From Pseudomonadota bacterium (GTDB taxonomy: Bacteria > Pseudomonadota > Alphaproteobacteria > Rhizobiales > Methyloligellaceae), in assembly GCA_022567275.1 (NCBI GenBank), contig JADFHH010000023.1, forward strand, positions 1 through 10,785: a DNA stretch of 10,785 nt, read 5' to 3'. Of the stretch, positions 1 to 6,685 are shown in pieces. The notes under the pieces were generated by a model, which saw only the letters and a program-made list of their open reading frames with translations, was not told the DNA's origin and ran no database searches. Within the stretch, counting starts at the first letter, position 1; every line of letters begins with the position of its first letter. The position numbers were made by a program, and so were the translations under genes.

Positions 1-285
1 AGCCGCCCCGCCCGTCAACTCAAGGGTCGGGCGTCCCGAGGGCAGATTCACCACCCCCATATCACGCCAGAAAACACCGCAACGGATGCCCGTTCCAAGC
101 GCCTTCGCGCAGGCCTCCTTGGCGGCGAAGCGTTTCGCATATGAGGCGGCGCGCTGGTGGCGGCGATCCGAGCGCCGGCGCTCGATATCCGTGTAGATCC
201 GGTTCAGGAAGCGGTCGCCATAGCGCTCTATGGTTTGCTCGATACGCCGGATATCGATGAGATCATTGCCAAGCCCGATAATCAT
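1..285 (-). CDS. acpS: holo-[acyl-carrier-protein] synthase, 3' end outside the window
   Basis: AcpS transfers 4'-phosphopantetheine from CoA to the serine of apo-acyl carrier protein, which activates ACP for fatty acid synthesis in the cytoplasm. The 95 visible residues begin MIIGLGNDLIDIRRIE, the usual AcpS N-terminus with the metal-binding Asp at residue 8. They continue to RFAAKEACAKALGTG, with the second metal ligand Glu at 57. The family is usually about 120-140 residues, so roughly the last 30-40 lie beyond the left edge and nothing suggests a break. The ATG at 285 is preceded by GAGG 11 bases upstream. It follows the pdxJ stop by only 13 bases, so the two are almost certainly cotranscribed; pdxJ-acpS adjacency is also known from gammaproteobacteria. 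Identification is secure; only the C-terminus is unseen. Confidence 0.95.
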   Translation of the reverse strand, partial: MIIGLGNDLIDIRRIEQTIERYGDRFLNRIYTDIERRRSDRRHQRAASYAKRFAAKEACAKALGTGIRCGVFWRDMGVVNLPSGRPTLELTGGAA

Positions 286-298
286 TTCACGGTGCGCC

Positions 299-1084
299 TC
301 ACGCGCTTGCGCTGCCGGTTGCTTGCGCGCGCGCATTATCCATCAGCGCCCGCATCCGCCTGATGGTCGAATGAAGACCGCCGAATATGGCTTCTCCAAT
401 GAGAAAATGTCCGATATTCAACTCGACGATCTCGGGCATGGCGGCGACGGCGTCTACCGAATCGAAAGTCAGTCCATGGCCCGCATGCACCTCAAGCCCG
501 GCCGCAGCCGCCGCGCTAGCGCATTCCGCCAACCGATTGATTTCACGAGCTATATCAGCGCGGTTGCCATGCAGGATTGCTTCGCAATAGGCGCCGGCGT
601 GAAGTTCGACAATATCCGCGCCAACCGATGCGGAAGCTTCAATCTGATGTGGGTTGGGGTCGATGAACAAAGATACACGAATTCCCTTGTCTTTCAGATG
701 GCCGATAAAACCGGGCAGCCGGTTTCCCTTGCCTGCCGCGTCAAGACCACCCTCGGTTGTTATTTCCCGGCGGCGTTCGGGCACAAGACAACAAGCATTC
801 GGAATATGCTTCAGGGCAATCTCCAGCATCTCGTCCGTCATCGCCATTTCCAGATTGAGCGGCTGCGTGATCTCGGATTTCAGCCGCGCGATGTCCTCAT
901 CGGAAATATGACGGCGGTCCTCCCGCAAATGGGCGGTGATGCCATCGGCTCCCGCTGCAACGGCCAAATGGGCGGCGCGGACGGGATCGGGATGGCGGCC
1001 GCCGCGTGCATTGCGGATCGTGGCTACGTGATCGATGTTCACGCCCAGCCGCAGGGAAGGAGCTTTGAGGTTATTACCGGTCAT
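299..1084 (-). CDS. pdxJ: pyridoxine 5'-phosphate synthase
   Basis: PdxJ condenses 1-deoxy-D-xylulose 5-phosphate with 1-amino-acetone 3-phosphate to form pyridoxine 5'-phosphate, the last step of the DXP-dependent vitamin B6 pathway. The protein has 261 residues, near the usual 240-260. Family signatures are LGVNIDHVATIRNARG (13-28), GADGITAHLREDRRHI (45-60), NLEMA (77-81) and HAGHGL (200-205). The catalytic residues known in E. coli (His45, Glu72, His193) correspond to His52, Glu79 and His203 here. The same frame stays open to 1228, but the ATG at 1084 has AAGGA seven bases upstream and gives the canonical N-terminus, so it is the chosen start. The gene lies 16 bases after the DUF2062 gene and 13 before acpS, which implies one operon. 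A 315-codon antisense frame across it is a shadow. Confidence 0.97.
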   Translation of the reverse strand: MTGNNLKAPSLRLGVNIDHVATIRNARGGRHPDPVRAAHLAVAAGADGITAHLREDRRHISDEDIARLKSEITQPLNLEMAMTDEMLEIALKHIPNACCLVPERRREITTEGGLDAAGKGNRLPGFIGHLKDKGIRVSLFIDPNPHQIEASASVGADIVELHAGAYCEAILHGNRADIAREINRLAECASAAAAAGLEVHAGHGLTFDSVDAVAAMPEIVELNIGHFLIGEAIFGGLHSTIRRMRALMDNARAQATGSASA

Positions 1085-1100
1085 GCTAGATCCTTGCGTG

Positions 1101-1652
1101 TTACGCTTGCGCCGGACGCCGCCTTGACTGACGCCGTTTTCTGGTCTTGTTCTGGTAGGATTCGGTCGCTTTCCTGACGATGAAATAGGCGATGGTTCCC
1201 ACCAGAATACCCAGCGGTACACCGCCAATCGTCATCGGCTTGAGAAGCGGCCATATCTGATCGAAGGACTTGTTGATCAGGCTGTCCGAGAGATCGGCGA
1301 TGTTGATGGTCGAAGTCTCGCCAAGCATCCAGTTGCCCATCTGATAAGTTGCCACCCAGATGAACGGAAAGGTCAACGGGTTGCCGATGAAGGTGCCGAG
1401 CGCGGAGGCGAGGACAGAGCTCCTTGTTATCCAGGCGAGAGCGCAGGCGAGAATAAAATGGGCGCCGAGATAAGGCGTAAAGGATGCGAATGCGCCGAAC
1501 GCGCAGCCCAGGGCAATCTTGTGCGGGGTCGCCCGCAGCCGCCACAAACGGTGCAACACATAGCGGGTTGAACGCGACCAGCTCCGGCGGGGCCAGAGCC
1601 CGATACGAAGCCTCTCGCTCCAGCGAGGCGGATGGCGGCGCCTGAATAACAT
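1101..1652 (-). CDS. DUF2062 domain-containing membrane protein
   Basis: This is a 183-residue protein of the DUF2062 family, inner-membrane proteins of unknown biochemical function. It has an Arg/Trp-rich N-terminus (residues 1-42). A hydrophobic core follows with the family motifs SFTPYLGAHF (57-66) and GNPLTFPFIW (90-99). A last hydrophobic segment near 153-172 precedes a short, strongly basic C-terminal tail. I infer three or four membrane passes. The ATG at 1652 has GAGG six bases upstream. The stop is 16 bases before pdxJ, so it is probably the first gene of a DUF2062-pdxJ-acpS transcription unit. DUF2062 genes are often found near rsh or acpS in rhizobial genomes, but this does not reveal a function. 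Family assignment is firm; any role is unknown. Confidence 0.9.
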   Translation of the reverse strand: MLFRRRHPPRWSERLRIGLWPRRSWSRSTRYVLHRLWRLRATPHKIALGCAFGAFASFTPYLGAHFILACALAWITRSSVLASALGTFIGNPLTFPFIWVATYQMGNWMLGETSTINIADLSDSLINKSFDQIWPLLKPMTIGGVPLGILVGTIAYFIVRKATESYQNKTRKRRQSRRRPAQA

Positions 1653-1842
1653 TCCAACCCTCGATTGTTTCGTTTTGAACCTTGGCTAGAGGCCAATTTA
1701 TACTTTTATCATATGCGGAGAAAGTAAACGCTTGCATCTTGAGGCAGCGGTTTTCCGGGCTTGTGCGCCGCAATGGCTTGCCGTGCCGCGATGGGTGACG
1801 TGGCTTGCAAGCGGTTTGCCCGGTGCGGTGCGAACCGCTTAT
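1653..1842 (-). promoter_or_regulatory. rsh to DUF2062 spacer with possible promoter
   Basis: This 190-base gap is far longer than the 13-16 base gaps downstream, which suggests a new transcription unit starts here. The half nearest the DUF2062 gene is AT-rich. On the minus strand it holds a good -10-like TATGAT (plus coordinates 1708-1713) and a TATAAA (1697-1702). I could not find a convincing -35 at 16-18 bases from either. No open reading frame with a family signature lies in the gap. Confidence 0.3.
1809..1840 (-). terminator. inverted repeat just after rsh (weak terminator candidate)
   Basis: Arms 1809-1819 and 1830-1840 pair over 11 positions, with AAGCGGTT and AACCGCTT perfect plus one G-T pair, around a 10-base loop. 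The structure starts three bases after the rsh stop codon. No T-run follows on the minus strand, so it is not a standard intrinsic terminator. It may instead protect the mRNA 3' end or assist Rho-dependent termination. On the plus strand ATTTATT follows the stem, but no plus-strand gene ends here. Confidence 0.35.
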
Positions 1843-4098
1843 TTATTCATGTGTTCGTTTAACAGCGCTTACCACGGATTTCGAGTTCAAACCGGAAATG
1901 ATTTCTTTGAGATGCTCCATATCCCACACTTCCAGATCGATCAGCATGTCGGTGTAGTCCTCGACAACGCGCTTGGTCTTGATATTGTCGATATTTCCAC
2001 CTGCCTCGCCGATCACCTGCGCGACCTGCGCCAGTGAGCCAGGCTCATTCATGGCAGTGACCTGGATTTGCGCGGGAAAGCGCTCCTCGTTCTTTTCATC
2101 GATATCCCAACGCACGTCGATCCAGCGTTCGGGCTGATCTGTGAATTCCTTCAATGCTTTGGCATGAATAGGATAGATCGTGATCCCTACTCCCGGCTCC
2201 ATAATGCCAACGATAGGATCACCTGGAACGGCGCCCCCCCTGGCGGCGAAACGCACCGGCAGATCTCCCTTCAGCCCCTTTATCGGAATGGAGTTGGCAT
2301 GCTTGCCATCATCGCGCTGTGACATGCCAGGGATGCGGAATTTGAGGCCAATCACCTTGGTCAGTCCAAACCAGCCCTCGCCGGAGCGCTCGACGATGCG
2401 GCGTCGCGGCGCTTTCGGTGCTTTCGGCCGGGGAATATCGGGAAAAGCAGCCTGAACCACGTCGGCTGACGGCAATTCACCGCGGCCGACCGCGGTGAGC
2501 ACAGCATCGGCCGAATTCTGCGACAGTCTGTGTAGAGTCCGCTCGATGGTAGACTTGCGGTAAGACTTGCCGGCCCGTTTGAAGGCGCGCTCGAGAATTT
2601 CTCTGCCAAGTTTGCTGTATTGGGCGCGGGACGCTTCGCGCGTCGCACGGCGTATGGCGGATCGCGCCTTGCCGGTGACCGCCACGCTCTCCCACGCCGC
2701 TGGCGGCGTCTGCGTCTTGGAAATCAGTATTTCCACCTCATCGCCATTGCTGAGTTTGGTCATCAACGGCATGGTGCGGCCATTGATTTTGCAGCCGGCA
2801 CAGGAGTTGCCGATGTCAGTGTGCACCGCATAGGCGAAATCTATTGGCGTGGCGCCCCGCGTCAGGGCAATCAGCAGCCCCTTTGGCGTAAAGCAGAACA
2901 CCTGATCGTGAAACAGCTCCAGCTTGGTGTGCTCAAGAAATTCTTCCGGATTATCGCCTTCCAGAAGCATCTCAATGAGGCGGCGCAGCCAGCGATAGGC
3001 GTTGCTCTCCTCTGACAAGGCGAGCTTCTTCTTCTTCCCCGCACCCGGTTTGCCCTTGCCATTGGCGCTGTCCTTGTAAAGCGCATGGGCGGCGATGCCA
3101 TATTCGGCGAAGCGGTGCATGCGTTCGGAACGTATCTGCAACTCCACCCGCTGATGGCGCGGACCGACGATGGTCGTGTGAATGGATTGATAGTCGTTTT
3201 GCTTTGGCGTCGACACATAGTCCTTGAAACGGCCCGGGACCATTGGCCAGGTGGTGTGCACCACGCCCAGAACCGCATAACACTCGTCGACGGAGTTCAC
3301 GAGAACGCGAAATCCGAAAATGTCGGACAGTTGCTCAAGCGATATCTGCTTACGCTCCATCTTGCTCCAGATGGAATAGGGTTTTTTCTCCCGGCTCAGG
3401 ACTTGCGCCTTGATCCCGCTCTTGTCGAACTTGGCGCGTAAAGCGAGCTGAATTTCTTCGATCAAGCCCCTGTTGGCCTCGCGAAGCTCCACAAGCCGTG
3501 TCATGACAATATCGTAGGCTTCGGGGTTCAGCGCCTTGAAGGCGAGATCTTCCATCTCCTCACGCACCGCCTGCATGCCCATGCGCGCCGCCAGCGGCGC
3601 ATAGATATCCATCGTCTCCTGAGCAATACGCTTGCGCGTATCGCGCGGCACATATTGCAGCGTGCGCATATTGTGCAACCGGTCGGCCAGCTTGACGAGC
3701 AGCACGCGGACATCGGAAGCGATCGCGACCAGAAGTTTGCGGAAATTTTCCGCCTGCTCGGCCTTTTTGGTCACCAGGTCGAGCTTGGAAATTTTCGTCA
3801 ATCCATCGACCAGCGAGCCGATTTCCTTGCCGAACAGCTCATCGATCTCATCCCGGGTCGCACCGGTGTCTTCAAGCGTGTCATGCAACAGCGCGCTGAC
3901 GATGGTCGCATCGTCCAGTTTGAGATCAACGAGGATAGCCGCCACTTCGAGGGGATGAGAAAAGTAAGGATCGCCCGAGGCGCGCTTCTGATGCCCATGC
4001 ATTTTCATGGCATAGACATAGGCGCGATTCAGCAGCGCCTCGTCAGCATGCGGATCGTAGCTCTTGACGCGTTCAACCAGTTCATACTGACGCATCAT
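1843..4098 (-). CDS. rsh: bifunctional (p)ppGpp synthetase/hydrolase (Rsh, RelA/SpoT family)
   Basis: Rsh makes and degrades the alarmone (p)ppGpp and controls the stringent response. The 751 residues carry all usual domains. The HD hydrolase domain shows His48, the HDTLED core at 72-77 and KLADRLHNMR at 136-145. The synthetase domain spans about 230-340 with ELQIR at 319-323. A TGS domain lies at about 398-460, a long helical region follows, and an ACT domain fills the last 75 residues or so. The synthetase has RFKD at 290-293, the RXKD signature of bifunctional enzymes rather than the EXDD of dedicated RelA, so both activities are expected. A Lys/Gly-rich insertion sits at 345-359. In the segment before ACT (RFAARGGAVPGD) the cysteines of the usual CC/zinc-finger region are absent. 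GGGA lies six bases before the first of two adjacent ATGs, at 4098; the second, at 4095, is possible. It is downstream of rpoZ, a widespread gene pair. Confidence 0.97.
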   Translation of the reverse strand: MMRQYELVERVKSYDPHADEALLNRAYVYAMKMHGHQKRASGDPYFSHPLEVAAILVDLKLDDATIVSALLHDTLEDTGATRDEIDELFGKEIGSLVDGLTKISKLDLVTKKAEQAENFRKLLVAIASDVRVLLVKLADRLHNMRTLQYVPRDTRKRIAQETMDIYAPLAARMGMQAVREEMEDLAFKALNPEAYDIVMTRLVELREANRGLIEEIQLALRAKFDKSGIKAQVLSREKKPYSIWSKMERKQISLEQLSDIFGFRVLVNSVDECYAVLGVVHTTWPMVPGRFKDYVSTPKQNDYQSIHTTIVGPRHQRVELQIRSERMHRFAEYGIAAHALYKDSANGKGKPGAGKKKKLALSEESNAYRWLRRLIEMLLEGDNPEEFLEHTKLELFHDQVFCFTPKGLLIALTRGATPIDFAYAVHTDIGNSCAGCKINGRTMPLMTKLSNGDEVEILISKTQTPPAAWESVAVTGKARSAIRRATREASRAQYSKLGREILERAFKRAGKSYRKSTIERTLHRLSQNSADAVLTAVGRGELPSADVVQAAFPDIPRPKAPKAPRRRIVERSGEGWFGLTKVIGLKFRIPGMSQRDDGKHANSIPIKGLKGDLPVRFAARGGAVPGDPIVGIMEPGVGITIYPIHAKALKEFTDQPERWIDVRWDIDEKNEERFPAQIQVTAMNEPGSLAQVAQVIGEAGGNIDNIKTKRVVEDYTDMLIDLEVWDMEHLKEIISGLNSKSVVSAVKRTHE

Positions 4099-4245
4099 GG
4101 CGTGTCCCTGCTCCCCTGAAATGGTTGCAAGCCGGCCTGCTCACCGCGCCGCGGGTGTTTGACTGAGCTGACGTCATTTGCTGGCCGAGGGCTGCGAGGA
4201 TGTCTGCCCAAAACAATCTCCAGCCCGGCAAAGAGTATGCAGGCT
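4099..4245 (-). other. rpoZ-rsh intergenic spacer
   Basis: This is a 147-base gap between co-directional genes. It contains the eight-base palindrome TGACGTCA (4169-4176). I see no strong -35/-10 pair and no hairpin with a T-run, so whether rsh has its own promoter or is read through from rpoZ cannot be decided here. Confidence 0.4.
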
Positions 4246-4653
4246 CTATCGCGTGCGCTGAGCCGAATTGGATTCAATGGACGCCAAATCCTCCAGGCCC
4301 TTGAGCAATTCCTCTTCCGTCATCCTGTCGATGGACGATTCCGAGTCTTGATCGTCCTGGGCCATGACCGGGGCGGCGGGTTCCGGCGCAATCAATGGCG
4401 CCTCGTCCGGCTCCGGCTCATCGACTTCGACATATTTCTGCATCGAGTGAATAACAGCTTCTCTCAAGTCGTCTGAAGAGACCGTTTGCAAGGCAATTTC
4501 GCGCAGGGCGACGACCGGATTCTTGTCATTATCGCGATCAATCGTCATCGGCGACCCGGCGGCTATTGTCCGTGCGCGATGACTTGCAAGAAGCACCAGT
4601 TCAAACCGGTTGGGAACCTTGTCGATGCAATCTTCGACGGTGACGCGTGCCAT
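4246..4653 (-). CDS. rpoZ: DNA-directed RNA polymerase omega subunit
   Basis: Omega is the small subunit that helps fold and hold beta' in RNA polymerase and, in some bacteria, forms part of a ppGpp-binding site. The protein starts MARVTVEDCIDKVPNRFELV and continues through LLASHRARTIAAG, the conserved omega core of about 75 residues. An acidic Pro/Glu/Asp-rich tail follows (about 76-135), giving 135 residues, the length usual in alphaproteobacteria but longer than in enterics. The ATG at 4653 has AGGA seven bases upstream. folK ends 38 bases upstream, and rsh is the next gene downstream after 147 bases. The rpoZ-rsh neighbourhood links a polymerase subunit with the alarmone enzyme, as in many proteobacteria. 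Confidence 0.97.
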   Translation of the reverse strand: MARVTVEDCIDKVPNRFELVLLASHRARTIAAGSPMTIDRDNDKNPVVALREIALQTVSSDDLREAVIHSMQKYVEVDEPEPDEAPLIAPEPAAPVMAQDDQDSESSIDRMTEEELLKGLEDLASIESNSAQRTR

Positions 4654-4668
4654 GGATTATTCCTTAAA

Positions 4669-4687
4669 ATGTCTGAGATTCGGACAT
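4669..4687 (-). promoter_or_regulatory. dyad symmetry between folK and rpoZ, with a GANTC site at its centre
   Basis: ATGTCTGA and TCGGACAT flank GAT; seven of eight positions pair as DNA, and the eighth is a G-T pair in plus-strand RNA but a C-A mismatch in minus-strand RNA. On the minus strand TTTAAGGA with the rpoZ ribosome binding site follows directly. The centre holds GATTC (4677-4681), a GANTC sequence, the target of CcrM methylase in many alphaproteobacteria. It could be an operator, a small attenuator or chance. Confidence 0.35.
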
Positions 4688-4691
4688 CTGT

Positions 4692-5282
4692 TTAGGCGCT
4701 CTTCGACGCCAGCGCAAGCGGGTCGTCTAACATTGGATAACACAACCCGCCCAACAGCTTGATAATGCGTCCTCGCCGCTCGTAGCGCTGGCCGAACCAG
4801 AGTTCGCGCGCGGTGCGGCGGAGAACCGGATGGCGCCAGTCCGGCGCGGCCTCGATGAGAGGCTGAAGCACAAAGGGGCGCGCATGCAGCAAGGGGTGCG
4901 GAAGAATGAGCTGCCCGCGAATGGCCGTATCGTGCAAACACCCCTTTTCCCGCCAGCCGGTCACCAGCCCGCGATAGTCCAGTATATCCAGATCAAGCAC
5001 TCTGGGGCCCCAGCGCCATGCCGAACGCGGCCCGGCCCGGCGCTCGATCATCTTGAGACGCCGCAGCAACGCGGCGGGCGAACAGTGGCATTCAAGGCTG
5101 ACAACCGCATTCACGAAGACGCCCGGCCGGCCCGGCCCGGCCCCGGATGTTTCATACGCGCCGGAGAGCGCCAGAATCGTCGTGCCAGGTGGTTTTGCCA
5201 ACTCCAGCACGGCCCGATTCAGGGTCGCCGCAGGCGTGCCCCACGCCCCTGAACGGTTTGAGCCCAGTGCAATTATAATCAC
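4692..5282 (-). CDS. folK: 2-amino-4-hydroxy-6-hydroxymethyldihydropteridine pyrophosphokinase
   Basis: FolK (HPPK) transfers pyrophosphate from ATP to 6-hydroxymethyl-7,8-dihydropterin in folate synthesis. The product is 196 residues. It has ALGSNR at the start, FVNAV in the pterin pocket, and RWGPRVLDLDIL with the two Mg-binding Asp, the Trp and the Arg of the family. LPHP follows with its conserved His, then FVLQPLIEAAPDW. No ATG lies at the right place. GTG at 5282 has GGGG eight bases upstream and directly precedes the conserved beta strand, so I prefer it; TTG at 5288 would add two residues but is too close to that site. The substrate loop between AYETS and VFVNA is replaced by a Gly/Pro/Arg/Ala stretch encoded by GGGCC-type repeats. 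It is probably first in a folK-rpoZ-rsh unit. The enzyme call is firm; the start is less so. Confidence 0.93.
   Translation of the reverse strand: MIIIALGSNRSGAWGTPAATLNRAVLELAKPPGTTILALSGAYETSGAGPGRPGVFVNAVVSLECHCSPAALLRRLKMIERRAGPRSAWRWGPRVLDLDILDYRGLVTGWREKGCLHDTAIRGQLILPHPLLHARPFVLQPLIEAAPDWRHPVLRRTARELWFGQRYERRGRIIKLLGGLCYPMLDDPLALASKSA
5122..5146. repeat. imperfect CCCGG tandem repeat inside folK
   Basis: Five consecutive units of CCCGG type occur (CCCGG, CCGG, CCCGG, CCCGG, CCCCGG on the plus strand). They encode the Gly/Pro-rich loop of FolK on the minus strand. A second, shorter run of the same unit lies at 5028-5041. A gain or loss of one five-base unit would shift the reading frame. 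Confidence 0.7.
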
Positions 5283-5423
5283 CAGCAAATCCCCGTCGCT
5301 TATCGAATTGCCTTATTTGTCAGGCATCTCTATATCTATTGGCGCCCACGGCGCCGGTAACGCATTGACCGCACCGCCATTATTCCGATCGAAAATCATT
5401 TATCCCCTGCGAGGTTCATTGCC
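5283..5423. promoter_or_regulatory. divergent promoter region between folK and the NYN gene
   Basis: The 141 bases separate two divergent genes and must hold both promoters. On the plus strand TTGACC (5365-5370) is a good -35, but the hexamer 17 bases on (ATCGAA) is a poor -10. Two small inverted repeats are present. GGCGCC-CAC-GGCGCC lies at 5341-5355, and TGCCT/AGGCA with an eight-base loop at 5309-5326. Exact promoters cannot be fixed by eye. Confidence 0.4.
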
Positions 5424-6032
5424 ATGGCAATTTATTCATCCGAACGCATCGCGCTATTTATTGACGGCGCTAATCTCTACGCAACATCAAGATCGCTTGG
5501 CTTCGACATCGATTACAAGAAGCTGCTCGATGTGTTTCGCGCCAAGGGGCGCCTGATACGCGCGCTGTACTACACCGCCGTGGCCGAGGACCAGGAATAT
5601 TCCTCCATCCGCCCGCTCATCGATTGGCTGGACTATAATGGCTTCACCATGGTGACCAAGCCCACCAAGGAATTCACCGACTCCTCCGGACGCAGAAAAA
5701 TCAAGGGCAATATGGATATCGAGCTTGCCGTCGACGCCCTGAAACTGTCGGAACATCTCGACCATATCATTATATTTTCCGGCGATGGCGATTTCCGGGC
5801 TCTGGTGGAAGCGCTGCAATATAAGGGCAATCGCGTCACCGTGGTGTCGACGCTGGTAACGCAGCCGCCGATGATCGCCGATGAACTCAGACGCCAGGCC
5901 GACGAATTCATAGAACTGGCTGATCTCGAACAACAAATCGGCCGTGCACACATCCCCCGCAGCGGCAATGATCGGGATTTCGCGGACGAACCCTTCGACG
6001 ACGAGATGGACGAGAACGCAGCGGAAGTGTGA
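5424..6032 (+). CDS. NYN domain protein, LabA/DUF88 family (putative ribonuclease)
   Basis: The 202-residue protein matches the NYN_1/DUF88 (LabA-like) family, a PIN-related fold whose characterised members are metal-dependent RNases. Conserved acidic sites are visible in order: FIDGANLY (Asp14), KGNMDIELAVDAL (Asp98, Asp104) and FSGDGDF (Asp121, Asp123), the pattern expected for a complete active site. The C-terminus is an acidic tail (FDDEMDENAAEV). The ATG at 5424 has GAGG nine bases upstream. The stop overlaps the GTG start of the uracil-DNA glycosylase gene, so the two are translated from one message and probably coupled. A gene of this kind near rpoZ and smpB is common in rhizobial genomes. 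Cellular substrate is unknown; nuclease activity is inferred from the family and the intact acidic residues. Confidence 0.92.
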   Translation: MAIYSSERIALFIDGANLYATSRSLGFDIDYKKLLDVFRAKGRLIRALYYTAVAEDQEYSSIRPLIDWLDYNGFTMVTKPTKEFTDSSGRRKIKGNMDIELAVDALKLSEHLDHIIIFSGDGDFRALVEALQYKGNRVTVVSTLVTQPPMIADELRRQADEFIELADLEQQIGRAHIPRSGNDRDFADEPFDDEMDENAAEV

Positions 6033-6685
6033 GCACGAATATTCACGATGGGGAGCCCGGCGAACCGCCGCATGATTGTACGGCATGTACGCGCCTCAGC
6101 GCATTTCGCGCCGCCAATGCACAAGCCCATCCCGGCTGGTTCAATGGCCCGGTCCCCTCGTTCGGGAGCAGCGACGCGGCGATGCTGATTGTCGGTCTGG
6201 CGCCCGGACTGCAAGGGGCCAACAAGACCGGGCGACCGTTCACCGGCGATTATGCCGGCGATCTGCTCTATCGAACGCTCGAAAAGTTCGGCTTTTCGGT
6301 TGGACGTTACGGCGGCCATGCGGATGACGGATTGCGCTTGCGCAATTGCATGATAACCAACGCCGTGCGTTGTGTACCGCCGCAAAACAAGCCCACCACG
6401 CAGGAGGCCAGAATTTGCCGACGCTTTCTTTGCGCCCGCATCGCCGCACTGCCTCGCCTGACAACCATATTGGCGCTTGGACGCATTGCCCATGACAGCA
6501 CGCTGAGCGCGCTCGGACACCGCAAGTCGGCGTTCAAATTCGCCCATGGCGCGGCCCATAAGCTCGACAAGCGGCTCACGCTGTTCGACAGCTACCATTG
6601 CTCGCGCTACAACACCAACACAAGGCGGCTTACCCCAAAAATGTTCGAGGAGGTATTTGCGAGCATTTCCAGGCATTTACGCTAG
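6029..6685 (+). CDS. family 5 uracil-DNA glycosylase (UDGb type)
   Basis: This enzyme removes uracil, and in UDGb often other deaminated bases, from DNA to start base excision repair. The 218 residues contain GLAPGLQGANKTGRPFTGD (56-74), the glycosylase motif of family 5. They also contain TNAVRCVPPQNKP and the C-terminal SYHCSRYNTNTRRLT with His190. Cys17, Cys20, Cys115 and Cys130 (CxxC near the N-terminus and a C-x14-C pair) fit the 4Fe-4S cluster of this family. The start is GTG at 6029, sharing three bases with the upstream NYN stop (GTGA overlap); the Cys pair near the N-terminus requires a start about here and no ATG is available. The gene ends TAG at 6685 inside a CTAG shared with the opposing peroxiredoxin gene. 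Not the family 1 ung type. Confidence 0.93.
   Translation: MSTNIHDGEPGEPPHDCTACTRLSAFRAANAQAHPGWFNGPVPSFGSSDAAMLIVGLAPGLQGANKTGRPFTGDYAGDLLYRTLEKFGFSVGRYGGHADDGLRLRNCMITNAVRCVPPQNKPTTQEARICRRFLCARIAALPRLTTILALGRIAHDSTLSALGHRKSAFKFAHGAAHKLDKRLTLFDSYHCSRYNTNTRRLTPKMFEEVFASISRHLR

Noticed and set aside
230..1177. A 315-codon plus-strand open frame
   Set aside because: It is antisense to pdxJ and acpS, both with intact catalytic residues and ribosome binding sites.
1081..1773. A 230-codon minus-strand frame overlapping the DUF2062 gene
   Set aside because: The DUF2062 frame has the family motifs and a good ribosome binding site; this alternative frame has neither.
5633..6676. A 347-codon minus-strand open frame
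   Set aside because: It lies opposite the NYN and uracil-DNA glycosylase genes, whose motifs are complete; its composition is that of a shadow frame.
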